IMG/VR virus record: IMGVR_UViG_3300030329_004692
Location: 1-28,436 of that record
Length of the DNA stretch: 28,436 bases
Direction: 5' to 3' (one strand)
Source of the DNA: a virus
In this document: positions 22,809-28,339 of the stretch, piece by piece
Layout: the number at the start of each line of letters is the position of its first letter
Numbering within the stretch: position 1 is the first letter of the stretch
Made by a program: the position numbers and the translations under genes
Notes under the pieces: model-generated
Told to the model about the DNA's origin: nothing
Seen by the model: only the letters and a program-made list of their open reading frames with translations
Databases searched by the model: none

Positions 22809-22843
22809 AAAAAACCCCGGCGGGACCGCTAGGACGCCGGGGT
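22809..22843 (-). terminator. Rho-independent terminator of the integrase gene
   Basis: On the minus strand a 9-bp stem ACCCCGGCG/CGCCGGGGT (22843-22835 with 22822-22814) closes a 12-base loop and is followed by a run of T (22814-22809). It is 75 bases past the integrase stop and is the clearest intrinsic terminator in the window. Confidence 0.85.
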
Positions 22844-22917
22844 CGGCAACCGGTGGCAACCCGGTAAACACCCGCCGCCAGTCTAGCGGCCGGCGGCGGC
22901 CGGGCAACCCGGGCGGC

Positions 22918-24123
22918 CTAGCATATTTCCCGGGCTAGTTCCTTCGCCAGATTGTTGTCGGGCAGGATATAGCGTTCCGTGGTCGTGTGGCTGCGGTGCC
23001 CCAGCTGTAACATAGCCGCGGCGATCGGCCGCCCGGAATTGTAGATTTCCGTCGCGCACGAGTGCCGCAACTGGTGCGGCGTCCAGCGGGGTATCCCGTT
23101 GCGTTCGCAGACGCGGCGAATGAGCCCGCCAAACGCGCGCCGCTCCCAGGGTTTGCCGACGGTCGCCCGGTTCCGGTTGCGCGGGTCGTCCCACTGTGGC
23201 CGGACAAACACATGGCCCGACGCGCTGCCGCGGTTGATCCACTTGCGCAGAATGGGAATCGTCCGCTTGGAAAAGTACACTTCTTGACAGTCGTGACCTT
23301 CGGCCGCTTCTTCCAGGTAGGTCAACTTGTGTTTAGGCCGATAGACCCATAGGTCGTCGGATTCCTGGTCAATGTCATCGGCTTTCATGGCGTAGATTTC
23401 GCCCGACCGGCGGCCGAGTGCCCGCATGATTCGGACCATATCGGCGGCGACTTCCGGCAAGTGTTCCAGCGTGGCCTCGATAATGTGATCCGGGACTGGC
23501 TTTACCTTCGGTCGGTCGCGGGCCCCGCGGCTGTCGACCTTCCGCAGCGCCTTAACGATCGTCAGGGCGGCGGGCACTTCGTCGGGAATGGTCCCCCGCT
23601 GAGCGGCCCGGGAAAAACAACCTTTGATACGGTTTATGTTCTTGTTGATGTACCCGCGGCAGTTGCCGCGCTGGATCATACTCTCGCGGACCAGATCCAG
23701 TTCGCGGCGTCCGAACTTGTAGGCGGACAGGTCGCCGTAACAGCGCCGCAGATGGGCCAGCGCGTACTTGAGAGATTCCGCCTCCCCGGCTGAATAATGC
23801 CCGTCATAGAATTCCTGGTAATGGTCGGCAATGTCGTTGACCGTCGGCCCGTATTCGGGCAGGTCCGCCAGCGTGCGGGCCGGTTGCTTGCGGCGTCGGC
23901 TGCGGCGTTTGTTGCCGACCCACGGCGGCACCGTCTTTTCGGTGAGCCAGTGCCCCATGCTCTTGTTGTAGGCTTCCAGCATTTCGCCCGATTCGTACGC
24001 GCCGGGCAGATATTCGACCGGCCGCCGTCCGTCCGGCTGCCGCGGATATGAAATGTAGCCGCATCCCCTCGACTTGTGTTTCGCGTATTTAAGAATCCCG
24101 GCGCGCGCTTTTCTTCCTGCCAT
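22918..24123 (-). CDS. Tyrosine integrase
   Basis: The 401-residue protein is a phage-type tyrosine recombinase. Residues about 1-65 (GYISYPRQPDGRRPVEYLPG and following helix) look like an arm-binding domain. Residues 90-210 form the SAM-like core-binding domain. The catalytic domain has Arg239 (LGRRSGEI), His350 and Arg353 (HQLRHS), His376 (LGHRS) and nucleophile Tyr385 (TTERYI). AAGGG about 6 bases ahead supports the ATG. It would integrate phage DNA at the tRNA-Leu site whose 3' fragment lies 150 bases upstream of the gene. An inverted repeat at 24164-24190 lies in its promoter region and may allow self-control. Confidence 0.93.
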   Translation of the reverse strand: MAGRKARAGILKYAKHKSRGCGYISYPRQPDGRRPVEYLPGAYESGEMLEAYNKSMGHWLTEKTVPPWVGNKRRSRRRKQPARTLADLPEYGPTVNDIADHYQEFYDGHYSAGEAESLKYALAHLRRCYGDLSAYKFGRRELDLVRESMIQRGNCRGYINKNINRIKGCFSRAAQRGTIPDEVPAALTIVKALRKVDSRGARDRPKVKPVPDHIIEATLEHLPEVAADMVRIMRALGRRSGEIYAMKADDIDQESDDLWVYRPKHKLTYLEEAAEGHDCQEVYFSKRTIPILRKWINRGSASGHVFVRPQWDDPRNRNRATVGKPWERRAFGGLIRRVCERNGIPRWTPHQLRHSCATEIYNSGRPIAAAMLQLGHRSHTTTERYILPDNNLAKELAREIC

Positions 24124-24163
24124 GGTTTGCCCTTATCTTGCGGTTTTAGATGCCCGGCCGCCC

Positions 24164-24190
24164 ATTGTGTTGTACTAGGTACAACACAAT
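24164..24190. repeat. Perfect inverted repeat, candidate integrase arm site (left)
   Basis: Two 11-bp arms ATTGTGTTGTA and TACAACACAAT enclose CTAGG. The same arms recur at 24456-24489 on the other side of the tRNA fragment. Placement between the integrase start and the att core fits arm-type binding sites. It could also be an operator for the integrase gene. Confidence 0.55.
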
Positions 24191-24274
24191 TGCCACCGTT
24201 TGACGTGGGCCAGATCTTAGCGGGCCGGGCGGCCGCGCGCCAATACCACTGGAAAACAAGGGGTTTGCCGCCAG

Positions 24275-24332
24275 TGCGGATGAAAGGATTCGAACCTTCA
24301 CTCCCTTAACGGGAACTGGGTCCTGAAACCAG
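24275..24332 (-). other. 3' half of a tRNA-Leu(CAG) gene, probable attP core
   Basis: Read on the minus strand, 24332-24275 holds an anticodon arm CTGGTTTCAGGACCCAG with anticodon CAG (24325-24323), a long variable arm with CCC/GGG pairing (24315-24301), a TpsiC arm with GGTTCGAATCC (within 24299-24283), and a 3' acceptor strand ending CATCCGCA (24282-24275). This is class II tRNA-Leu structure. The 5' half is missing: upstream sequence has no D-loop pattern and pairs with the acceptor strand at only four of seven positions. Phages that integrate in a tRNA gene carry just such a 3' part as attP core. CCA is not encoded. Confidence 0.75.
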
Positions 24333-24414
24333 ACCGCGCGGACCGCGTAGAAGCGGACCAGACGCCGCAAACCACTATAAAACAAGGCTAAAACCGCGGC
24401 GGCGCCCGTGTCCG

Positions 24415-24444
24415 AATGTTGCGCAATGTTGCGCTGTGTTGCGC
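24415..24444. repeat. Three 10-bp tandem units AATGTTGCGC
   Basis: AATGTTGCGC occurs at 24415-24424 and 24425-24434, followed by TGTGTTGCGC at 24435-24444. Two related units lie in the early control region (21884-21903). The shared motif near attP and near the early promoters suggests one protein binding at both places, such as an excisionase, integrase or repressor. Confidence 0.55.
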
Positions 24445-24455
24445 CGCGTTTCGTC

Positions 24456-24489
24456 ATTGTGTTGTCAGCGGCACTTAGTACAACACAAT
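24456..24489. repeat. Inverted repeat, candidate integrase arm site (right)
   Basis: Arms ATTGTGTTGT (24456-24465) and ACAACACAAT (24480-24489) enclose 14 bases. They are the same sequences as the arms at 24164-24190, so the att core is bracketed by two matching inverted repeats at about 85 and 125 bases distance. Confidence 0.55.
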
Positions 24490-24626
24490 AGAAACAGACA
24501 GCGGGGACCGTCGACCGAACGGCCACGCAACGCAACGACAACGGCACGTATGTACTGACAGACAAGCGCCAACCGCAACCGCAACGCAACGCGCACGCAA
24601 CGCGGGGGGCGTTTTTGGCGGCGGGC

Positions 24627-24635
24627 TGGTATAAT
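24627..24635 (+). promoter_or_regulatory. Extended -10 promoter
   Basis: TGGTATAAT holds a perfect sigma-70 -10 hexamer (24630-24635) with the extended TG motif. No good -35 box is present at 16-18 bases. It faces a terminator 80 bases downstream. Confidence 0.6.
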
Positions 24636-24641
24636 GTCGGG

Positions 24642-24721
24642 CGTCTCTGAAAGACACCCTTCTTTTGTCGCTTGGGGAAGGGTCGCGAACGTCCGCCGGT
24701 CACAGCTGGCGGGCGTTTTTT
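24642..24721 (+). ncRNA. Candidate small RNA of about 80 nt
   Basis: Between the extended -10 promoter and a rho-independent terminator lies about 80 bases without a start codon and binding site. Three stems can be drawn: GTCT/AGAC (from 24643), a 7-bp stem ACCCTTC/GAAGGGT (24656-24662 with 24677-24683), and the terminator stem. The loop of the second stem is pyrimidine-rich then GG-rich. No known RNA family is recognised. It lies between the att region and the hairpin-rich region; a regulatory role in lysogeny is only a guess. Confidence 0.5.
24690..24721 (+). terminator. Rho-independent terminator after small RNA
   Basis: CGTCCGCC (24690-24697) pairs with GGCGGGCG (24708-24715), with one G-T pair, and is followed by six T (24716-24721). 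AA before and TT after extend the stem by two pairs. Confidence 0.75.
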
Positions 24722-24817
24722 ATTGTCCACGTTCGCGAATACGGCGGGCGCCGTCGTTTGCGCGGGGCGCGGCCCCGGTTATAGATAATCGCCCGGCCAG
24801 TTTCCAGGCTACCGGGC

Positions 24818-25160
24818 CGGCCAGCGCGACGCGGCGCGACTATGACAAATAGCGTTGTCAGAATGTTAGAACAATTAGTTAGAAGTGCGCCACGCCGCGC
24901 GGAGTGTTCGACATAATGCCGAACGTTCGGTAGGTGCTCCATCGTTCCACGCGATATGTGGAACAGTTGCCGCGGTCTGATGTAACACCTAGAACGCGCG
25001 CCGCTGCGGTGTCAGCTGTTACACGCGGTTGTATATGTAACGATGTAACGCGCGACCTGGAACACTTGCGGGCCGTGCGATCGTTCGACACGGCCAGCAG
25101 CGGCGCGACGCGGCGCGACTGTGACAAAGTTGTCGGAATTTGTCCGAACAATTTGTCCGC
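24818..25160. repeat. Pair of imperfect ~70-bp direct repeats
   Basis: Copy one (about 24818-24885) and copy two (about 25091-25160) share an exact 18-bp block GCGCGACGCGGCGCGACT (24824-24841; 25103-25120). After it come TGACAAA, GTTGTC, and GAACAATT in the same order with small insertions. Copies are about 275 bases apart. They may be old duplications of a control element. Confidence 0.5.
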
Positions 25161-25303
25161 GCCATTTGTTCGAATTGCGCGGGGCCGCGCTGGAATAATT
25201 CCCCGCAATTATTCCCACCCCGCCGCCGCCGCGTTATTCCGCGCAACGGTGGGGCAACATTCGCGAATGTTCGCGAACGGCCGCAGGCTATGGGCTGGGC
25301 GAA

Positions 25304-25371
25304 GGTGGGCAAAGGTGGGGAAACGGTGCCGAAACGGTGCCGAAACGGTGGGCAAAAGTGGGCAAGTAGTG
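25304..25371. repeat. Helically phased GGTG array
   Basis: Seven GGTG or AGTG cores start at 25304, 25314, 25325, 25336, 25347, 25357 and 25368, spaced 10, 11, 11, 11, 10 and 11 bp. The middle three share the unit GAAACGGTGCC or close variants. An A-rich step precedes each core, so A-tracts are also phased, which would curve the DNA. Confidence 0.6.
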
Positions 25372-25670
25372 GCGGCGAAAGAAGGCAAGTGGTGGAACTT
25401 GCCTACTTTTTCGACCGACCGACCGAGCGAGCAAACAACCGACAGTTCCGACAGTTTCCAACCGAGAAAACCGAGATCTCTGTTAATCCGCGTAAATCTC
25501 GGTTTCCGTAAGTCGTTGCCCGCGTGGCGGTTGGAACAGAGAAAACCGAGATCTCTACCGACAGTTTGCCGACAGTAAACTGTCGGTTTCCCAGAATCCG
25601 ACCGAACAAACCGCAAAACAACCGACCAGACGCAAGGCTATGGGCTGGGCGTCCTCTGGGATTCGCTAGC

Positions 25671-25717
25671 GTTTTCTTTTCTTTTGTCTTCTTTTTCCTT
25701 CTTTTTCCTTTTCTCTA
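25671..25717 (+). other. Polypyrimidine tract before the plus-strand genes
   Basis: Nearly 47 bases of T and C with one G follow CTAGC. Runs of T up to five occur. It directly precedes the leader of the first plus-strand gene. It could end transcription arriving from the hairpin-rich region or form an unusual DNA structure. A TACAAT at 25741-25746 could be a -10 box for the downstream genes, though the -35 is poor. Confidence 0.4.
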
Positions 25718-25777
25718 CTGTTCATGGTATTTGTACACGATACAATAAAGGGCATGGCAGTTACAAACAACACAACG

Positions 25778-25810
25778 AAAGGGCAAGACATGACAACGAC
25801 AGCAACAGAC
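25778..25810 (+). repeat. Start-associated 33-bp repeat, copy 1
   Basis: This 33-bp sequence spans the ribosome binding site (AAAGGG), the ATG and the first six following codons (MTTTATD) of the 66-residue gene. The identical 33 bases occur at 26050-26082 at the start of the next gene. A shortened copy of its first part (AAAGGGC followed by ATGGCAG) lies at 25747-25760. Confidence 0.85.
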
Positions 25811-25990
25811 AGATACCAGCCGAGAATCAGCAAGGACGCCGACGGCAGTTTTTACGCCCTAATCGTTAGGGTTGATTATGACGGCTGCGAAGAAGTCATC
25901 TACGGCTACGACGGCCGCCACTTCAAGACACTGAAAGCCGCCACAAAATCGACAACTAATTACATTACAAAACACAACCTGAACGACTGA
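25790..25990 (+). CDS. Small acidic/aromatic protein of unknown function
   Basis: The 66-residue protein starts at ATG 25790, chosen because AAAGGG lies 7 bases ahead and because the same start context is used by the next gene. In-frame earlier starts at 25724 and 25754 have no good binding site. The sequence DGSFYALIVRVDYDGCEEVIYGYDGRHFKTLKAATKSTTNYI (in parts) suggests a single small beta-beta-alpha unit. No family is recognised. A hairpin terminator follows the gene, so it may be expressed more strongly than the genes after it. Confidence 0.6.
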   Translation: MTTTATDRYQPRISKDADGSFYALIVRVDYDGCEEVIYGYDGRHFKTLKAATKSTTNYITKHNLND

Positions 25991-26001
25991 CCCCACCCCA
26001 C

Positions 26002-26035
26002 GCCGCCCGGGCCAGCCCCGGGCGGCTGTTTCTTT
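26002..26035 (+). terminator. Terminator/attenuator between two plus-strand genes
   Basis: A perfect 10-bp stem GCCGCCCGGG/CCCGGGCGGC (26002-26011 with 26017-26026) with a 5-base loop is followed by TGTTTCTTT. It would stop much of the transcription between the two genes that share the 33-bp start repeat. Confidence 0.7.
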
Positions 26036-26049
26036 CCACCACCAACAAC

Positions 26050-26082
26050 AAAGGGCAAGACATGACAACGACAGCAACAGAC
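26050..26082 (+). repeat. Start-associated 33-bp repeat, copy 2
   Basis: It is identical over 33 bases to 25778-25810 and again covers the binding site, ATG and first codons. The proteins then diverge completely. This resembles start-associated sequences described in some mycobacteriophages. Confidence 0.85.
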
Positions 26083-26646
26083 CGCACGGGCGATTTATGC
26101 GACGCGGAAACGGGCGAATTGATCGGCCCCGCGACATTCCAACAAATCACCGACAGCCGCTGGGCGGCAACCACGGACGGCGGGCCGGGCGTGATCGACG
26201 TTGACGGCCGCCGCTGCTATGTGGAGGGCGACGACGACCCCGCCTTGGAAATATGCATGTCCCAGGAATGGGTCAGGGAATGGCTGGAAGGACACGCCGA
26301 TTTAACCGGCATCGATGACGTCGACAAGGACTGGGCCGCGGACGAAGCAACGAACGACATTGGCGACCGGCTGACGGCCGCCGGGTTCGCTGTCGGGCCC
26401 GCGAAGTCCGGCCGATATTCGTTTTCCCAGTGGAACGGCTGCCGCTTGTTTTCGTACCGCTCTGGACCCGTTGCCACGTTCGCCACGCTGGCCGAATGGG
26501 AACAAGTCGCCATAGACAAGACAGTTGCCGAAGCGGCCGCCGCCGCGCTGGCCGATATCGTGGCCGAAGTCCAACACGCGCCCGGCTGTTCCTGCGGCGC
26601 GCCGTGGTGTTCGGAACATATCGCCGCCATGCGGGGGGCCGAATAA
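26062..26646 (+). CDS. Acidic protein of unknown function
   Basis: The 194-residue protein starts in the second 33-bp repeat. It is acidic, with an N-terminal part containing CDAETGELIGPATF and DVDGRRCYVEGDDDPALEI, a middle VREWLEGHADLTGIDDVDKDWAADEATNDI, and a SGRYSFSQWNGCRLFSYRSG strand region. An Ala-rich helix precedes a C-terminal CSCGAPWCSEH, which could bind a metal. No known domain is recognised. Its stop overlaps the Prim-Pol start as TAATG, so both are probably co-translated. Some DNA-mimic likeness is only compositional. Confidence 0.65.
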   Translation: MTTTATDRTGDLCDAETGELIGPATFQQITDSRWAATTDGGPGVIDVDGRRCYVEGDDDPALEICMSQEWVREWLEGHADLTGIDDVDKDWAADEATNDIGDRLTAAGFAVGPAKSGRYSFSQWNGCRLFSYRSGPVATFATLAEWEQVAIDKTVAEAAAAALADIVAEVQHAPGCSCGAPWCSEHIAAMRGAE

Positions 26647-27149
26647 TGGACCGCTGGAAACTTGCGCACCACTTGTACCGACTGGGTTTCTCCGTCATTC
26701 CGCTGCGGGCGGACAAGCGGCCCGCCGTCCGCTGGAAGCGTTACCAGCACGAACACGCGACGCCGGCCGACCTGGACCACTGGTTCGGCCTTGAAGACTT
26801 CCGGCCCGGTATCGTCTGCGGTGCCGTGTCCGGTCTGGTCGTGGTGGATTGTGACGACGCCGCCACGGCCGCCAGTTTCGCCGCTAGTGCGTCCAGCAGT
26901 CCGTTGCGGCAACGTACCCGCCGCGGCGTCCACCACGTCTATAGACACCCACACGGCGACCAGCCACGCAACCAGCAACGGGTTGCTGGCCAGCCAATCG
27001 ACGTTCGGGCAAACGGCGGCTATGTCGTAGCCTACCCCGACGCGGCAACCTGGACACCGGAATTGATCGCAACTGCCCCGGACTTTGTCCCGCTGTTGAT
27101 CGAACCGCCGGAAGTCGTCGACCCGTTCCCATTAGAGGTGATCGCATGA
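26646..27149 (+). CDS. Stand-alone Prim-Pol domain protein
   Basis: The 167-residue protein matches the N-terminal bifunctional primase-polymerase (AEP) domain. It has LGFSVIPLRADKRPAVRWKRYQ, VSGLVVVDCD with the metal-binding Asp68 and Asp70, RGVHHVYRHP with His97, and PIDVRANGGYVVAYP, the nucleotide-binding part with Asp119. Prim-Pol domains synthesise primers and can extend DNA. Most phage versions are fused to a helicase; here the protein ends after the domain. An ATGA overlap links it to the ribbon-helix-helix gene. It lies away from the early replication operon, on the opposite strand. Alternative: a remnant of a longer protein. Confidence 0.85.
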   Translation: MDRWKLAHHLYRLGFSVIPLRADKRPAVRWKRYQHEHATPADLDHWFGLEDFRPGIVCGAVSGLVVVDCDDAATAASFAASASSSPLRQRTRRGVHHVYRHPHGDQPRNQQRVAGQPIDVRANGGYVVAYPDAATWTPELIATAPDFVPLLIEPPEVVDPFPLEVIA

Positions 27150-27343
27150 CCGACCCAAAACAGGAAACACGCGGCCGCCCGGCAACGCATCCGGAAGGAA
27201 ACACGCGTAGCATATCTATAACGGTGCCGGCGTCCCAACTGGACAAACTGGCGCAACTGGCCGCGGCGGATAAGGTGTCGCGGTCCCAGCTGATTACGCG
27301 TGCCATCCGCGACTATGTCGCGTCCCGCCAGCGGGCCCTGTAG
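27146..27343 (+). CDS. Ribbon-helix-helix DNA-binding protein
   Basis: The 65-residue protein has a GRPATHPEGN start, a beta strand RSISITVPAS, helix QLDKLAQLAAADK, the turn VSRSQ, and helix LITRAIRDYVASRQ, which is the CopG/Arc pattern. The strand would lie in the major groove of DNA as a dimer. It is a candidate regulator of this plus-strand operon. Its last 31 bases overlap the end of the convergent HNH gene. Confidence 0.75.
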   Translation: MTDPKQETRGRPATHPEGNTRSISITVPASQLDKLAQLAAADKVSRSQLITRAIRDYVASRQRAL

Positions 27344-27654
27344 CGGTCCGACCGGCTGCGCCGCCGCCGCTGGTGTGCCTTCCGCCGCCGTCGTTTCCTT
27401 GCGTCCGCGGTCCGCACCACGTCGCGGCAAAGTTGCAAGAAGTCCTCCGCGTCCATCGCACCCTTGGCCCGGTTCGCTTCAGCGGTGACTAGCTGCACGT
27501 TGTCCAGCCGGTGACCGTCACGGCCGGTCCGGGACAGCGGGACCACGTGGTCCAGCGACACGGTTTGCGGCGTTAGTTTCCGATTCGTCAACGCGCACCG
27601 GTAACGCTGTTTGCGGATCAGCTGTTCCAGGGCGGCGCGGTTAACTTTACTCAC
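27313..27654 (-). CDS. HNH endonuclease
   Basis: With GTG at 27654, overlapping the upstream TGA (GTGA), the product has 113 residues. The core RYRCALTNRKLTPQTVSLDHVVPLSRTG with Asp35-His36, then LDNVQLVTAEANRAKGAMDAEDF (Asn52 and Asn61), matches a compact HNH domain. Only one N-terminal cysteine of the usual zinc set is present. The C-terminus is highly basic. Similar genes sit beside phage packaging or replication modules. An earlier in-frame start at 27879 lies inside the neighbouring gene and is unlikely. Confidence 0.8.
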   Translation of the reverse strand: MSKVNRAALEQLIRKQRYRCALTNRKLTPQTVSLDHVVPLSRTGRDGHRLDNVQLVTAEANRAKGAMDAEDFLQLCRDVVRTADARKRRRRKAHQRRRRSRSDRYRARWRDAT

Positions 27655-27920
27655 TGTCGCGGGTCCCCGCAGACGTTGGCGCGGCGGGTTTCCATTCGGG
27701 CCATGTTCGCGAATTTTCGCGACCAGTCGCCCGCGGTTGCCGTGGCTGCCGCGGCACCGCTTAGAACCCGGGACCACGCCCGCGGCCACGGGTCCCGCTG
27801 CCGTTCCGCCATGCGGGCCAACCGGTTGTTCCACGGGTCCGAATGCCGTGACAAACGGCGGGCCGCAGTCCGTTGACACCGTTGCCAGGCTGCTCGGTAG
27901 TCGTCGCCGTCGGATGTCAT
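27651..27920 (-). CDS. Small basic Trp-rich protein
   Basis: The 89-residue protein starts at ATG 27920, overlapping the metalloprotease stop as ATGA. Its sequence has W at regular points (AAWQRC, DPWNNRLARMAERQRDPWPRAWSRVL, DWSRKFANMAR), with alternating basic and aromatic residues. No domain is recognised. It is coupled to the HNH gene on one side and the metalloprotease on the other, so it may be their partner. Its basic nature suggests nucleic acid contact. Confidence 0.6.
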   Translation of the reverse strand: MTSDGDDYRAAWQRCQRTAARRLSRHSDPWNNRLARMAERQRDPWPRAWSRVLSGAAAATATAGDWSRKFANMARMETRRANVCGDPRQ

Positions 27921-28339
27921 TTGCGCCAGCCTAGCTGCAATAGTGCCCGCGTAATTTCGTCCGCTACCGATAGCGTCCAGTCGCTGTCGGGGTCCAGGTC
28001 CGGCCGCGCTAGGCGTAGTGTCTGCTGGAGCGTTGCCCGCATTACGGCACCGCCGGCCCGCGGCCCGGGGTCGCGACGGCTACGACACCCGGCCAGCCGC
28101 AACAAAACCGCCGCCGCGCTAGACCACGTCTGGATCCAGGATTCCCCCGTTTCCCAGTCCAGGGCGTGGGCTATTTCGTGCAGCGTTGTTTCTTCCCGGC
28201 GTTCCGGCGTTAGTCCACGCCGGACCAGAATTTCCCGCCGCGGATCGATCACGCACAACCCATCCACGGCGCGACCGTCGCACGTTAGCCGCCGCGGTTC
28301 GCTGTAGTTCCAATAGGATCCGGCCAAGTGCAGACGCAT
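27917..28339 (-). CDS. HExxH metalloprotease-like protein
   Basis: The 140-residue protein has TTLHEIAHALDW, a zinc metallopeptidase motif (His54, Glu55, His58, with Asp61 as a possible third ligand). A strand-rich N-terminus (GLCVIDPRREILVRRGLTPERREE) and a helical C-terminus (VADEITRALLQLGWR) frame it. This is close in layout to small ImmA/IrrE- or SprT-like phage proteins. ImmA-type proteases cut repressors, so a role in lysogeny control is possible but not shown. The ATG at 28339 has no obvious binding site. Confidence 0.65.
   Translation of the reverse strand: MRLHLAGSYWNYSEPRRLTCDGRAVDGLCVIDPRREILVRRGLTPERREETTLHEIAHALDWETGESWIQTWSSAAAVLLRLAGCRSRRDPGPRAGGAVMRATLQQTLRLARPDLDPDSDWTLSVADEITRALLQLGWRK

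Larger units (their letters stand above)
24722..25665. other. Hairpin-rich region without a supported gene
   Basis: This stretch of about 940 bases has reading frames on both strands, but none has a binding site or a protein-like composition. It holds many inverted repeats: GTTCCAC/GTGGAAC (near 24944-24964), GGCCGTG/CACGGCC (near 25071-25095), GGAATAATT/AATTATTCC (near 25191-25216), two adjacent palindromes ATTCGCGAAT and GTTCGCGAAC (about 25260-25278), GGCAAGT/ACTTGCC (25384-25403) followed by a T-run, AAACCGAGAT/ATCTCGGTTT (25468-25477 with 25496-25505), and ACCGACAGTTT/AAACTGTCGGT (25557-25567 with 25577-25587). The 17-bp AGGCTATGGGCTGGGCG appears near 25285 and near 25636. It looks like a regulatory or structural region, or decayed repeat elements. 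Confidence 0.55.

Noticed and set aside
24275-24372. A complete, functional tRNA-Leu gene
   Set aside because: The anticodon, variable and TpsiC arms are good, but the 5' side lacks the D-loop signature and pairs at only four of seven acceptor positions.
24146-24730. Minus-strand reading frame of 194 codons covering the att region and small RNA
   Set aside because: It runs through the tRNA fragment, the inverted repeats and the terminator of the opposite strand, and shows no protein-like segments.
24934-25578. Plus-strand reading frame of 214 codons in the hairpin-rich region
   Set aside because: Arg/Ser-rich translation of repeats and inverted repeats, with no domain pattern or ribosome binding site; the DNA repeats explain the sequence better.
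26217-26978. Minus-strand reading frame of 253 codons opposite the plus-strand operon
   Set aside because: The plus strand here encodes a recognisable Prim-Pol with TAATG coupling; the antisense frame shows no motif.
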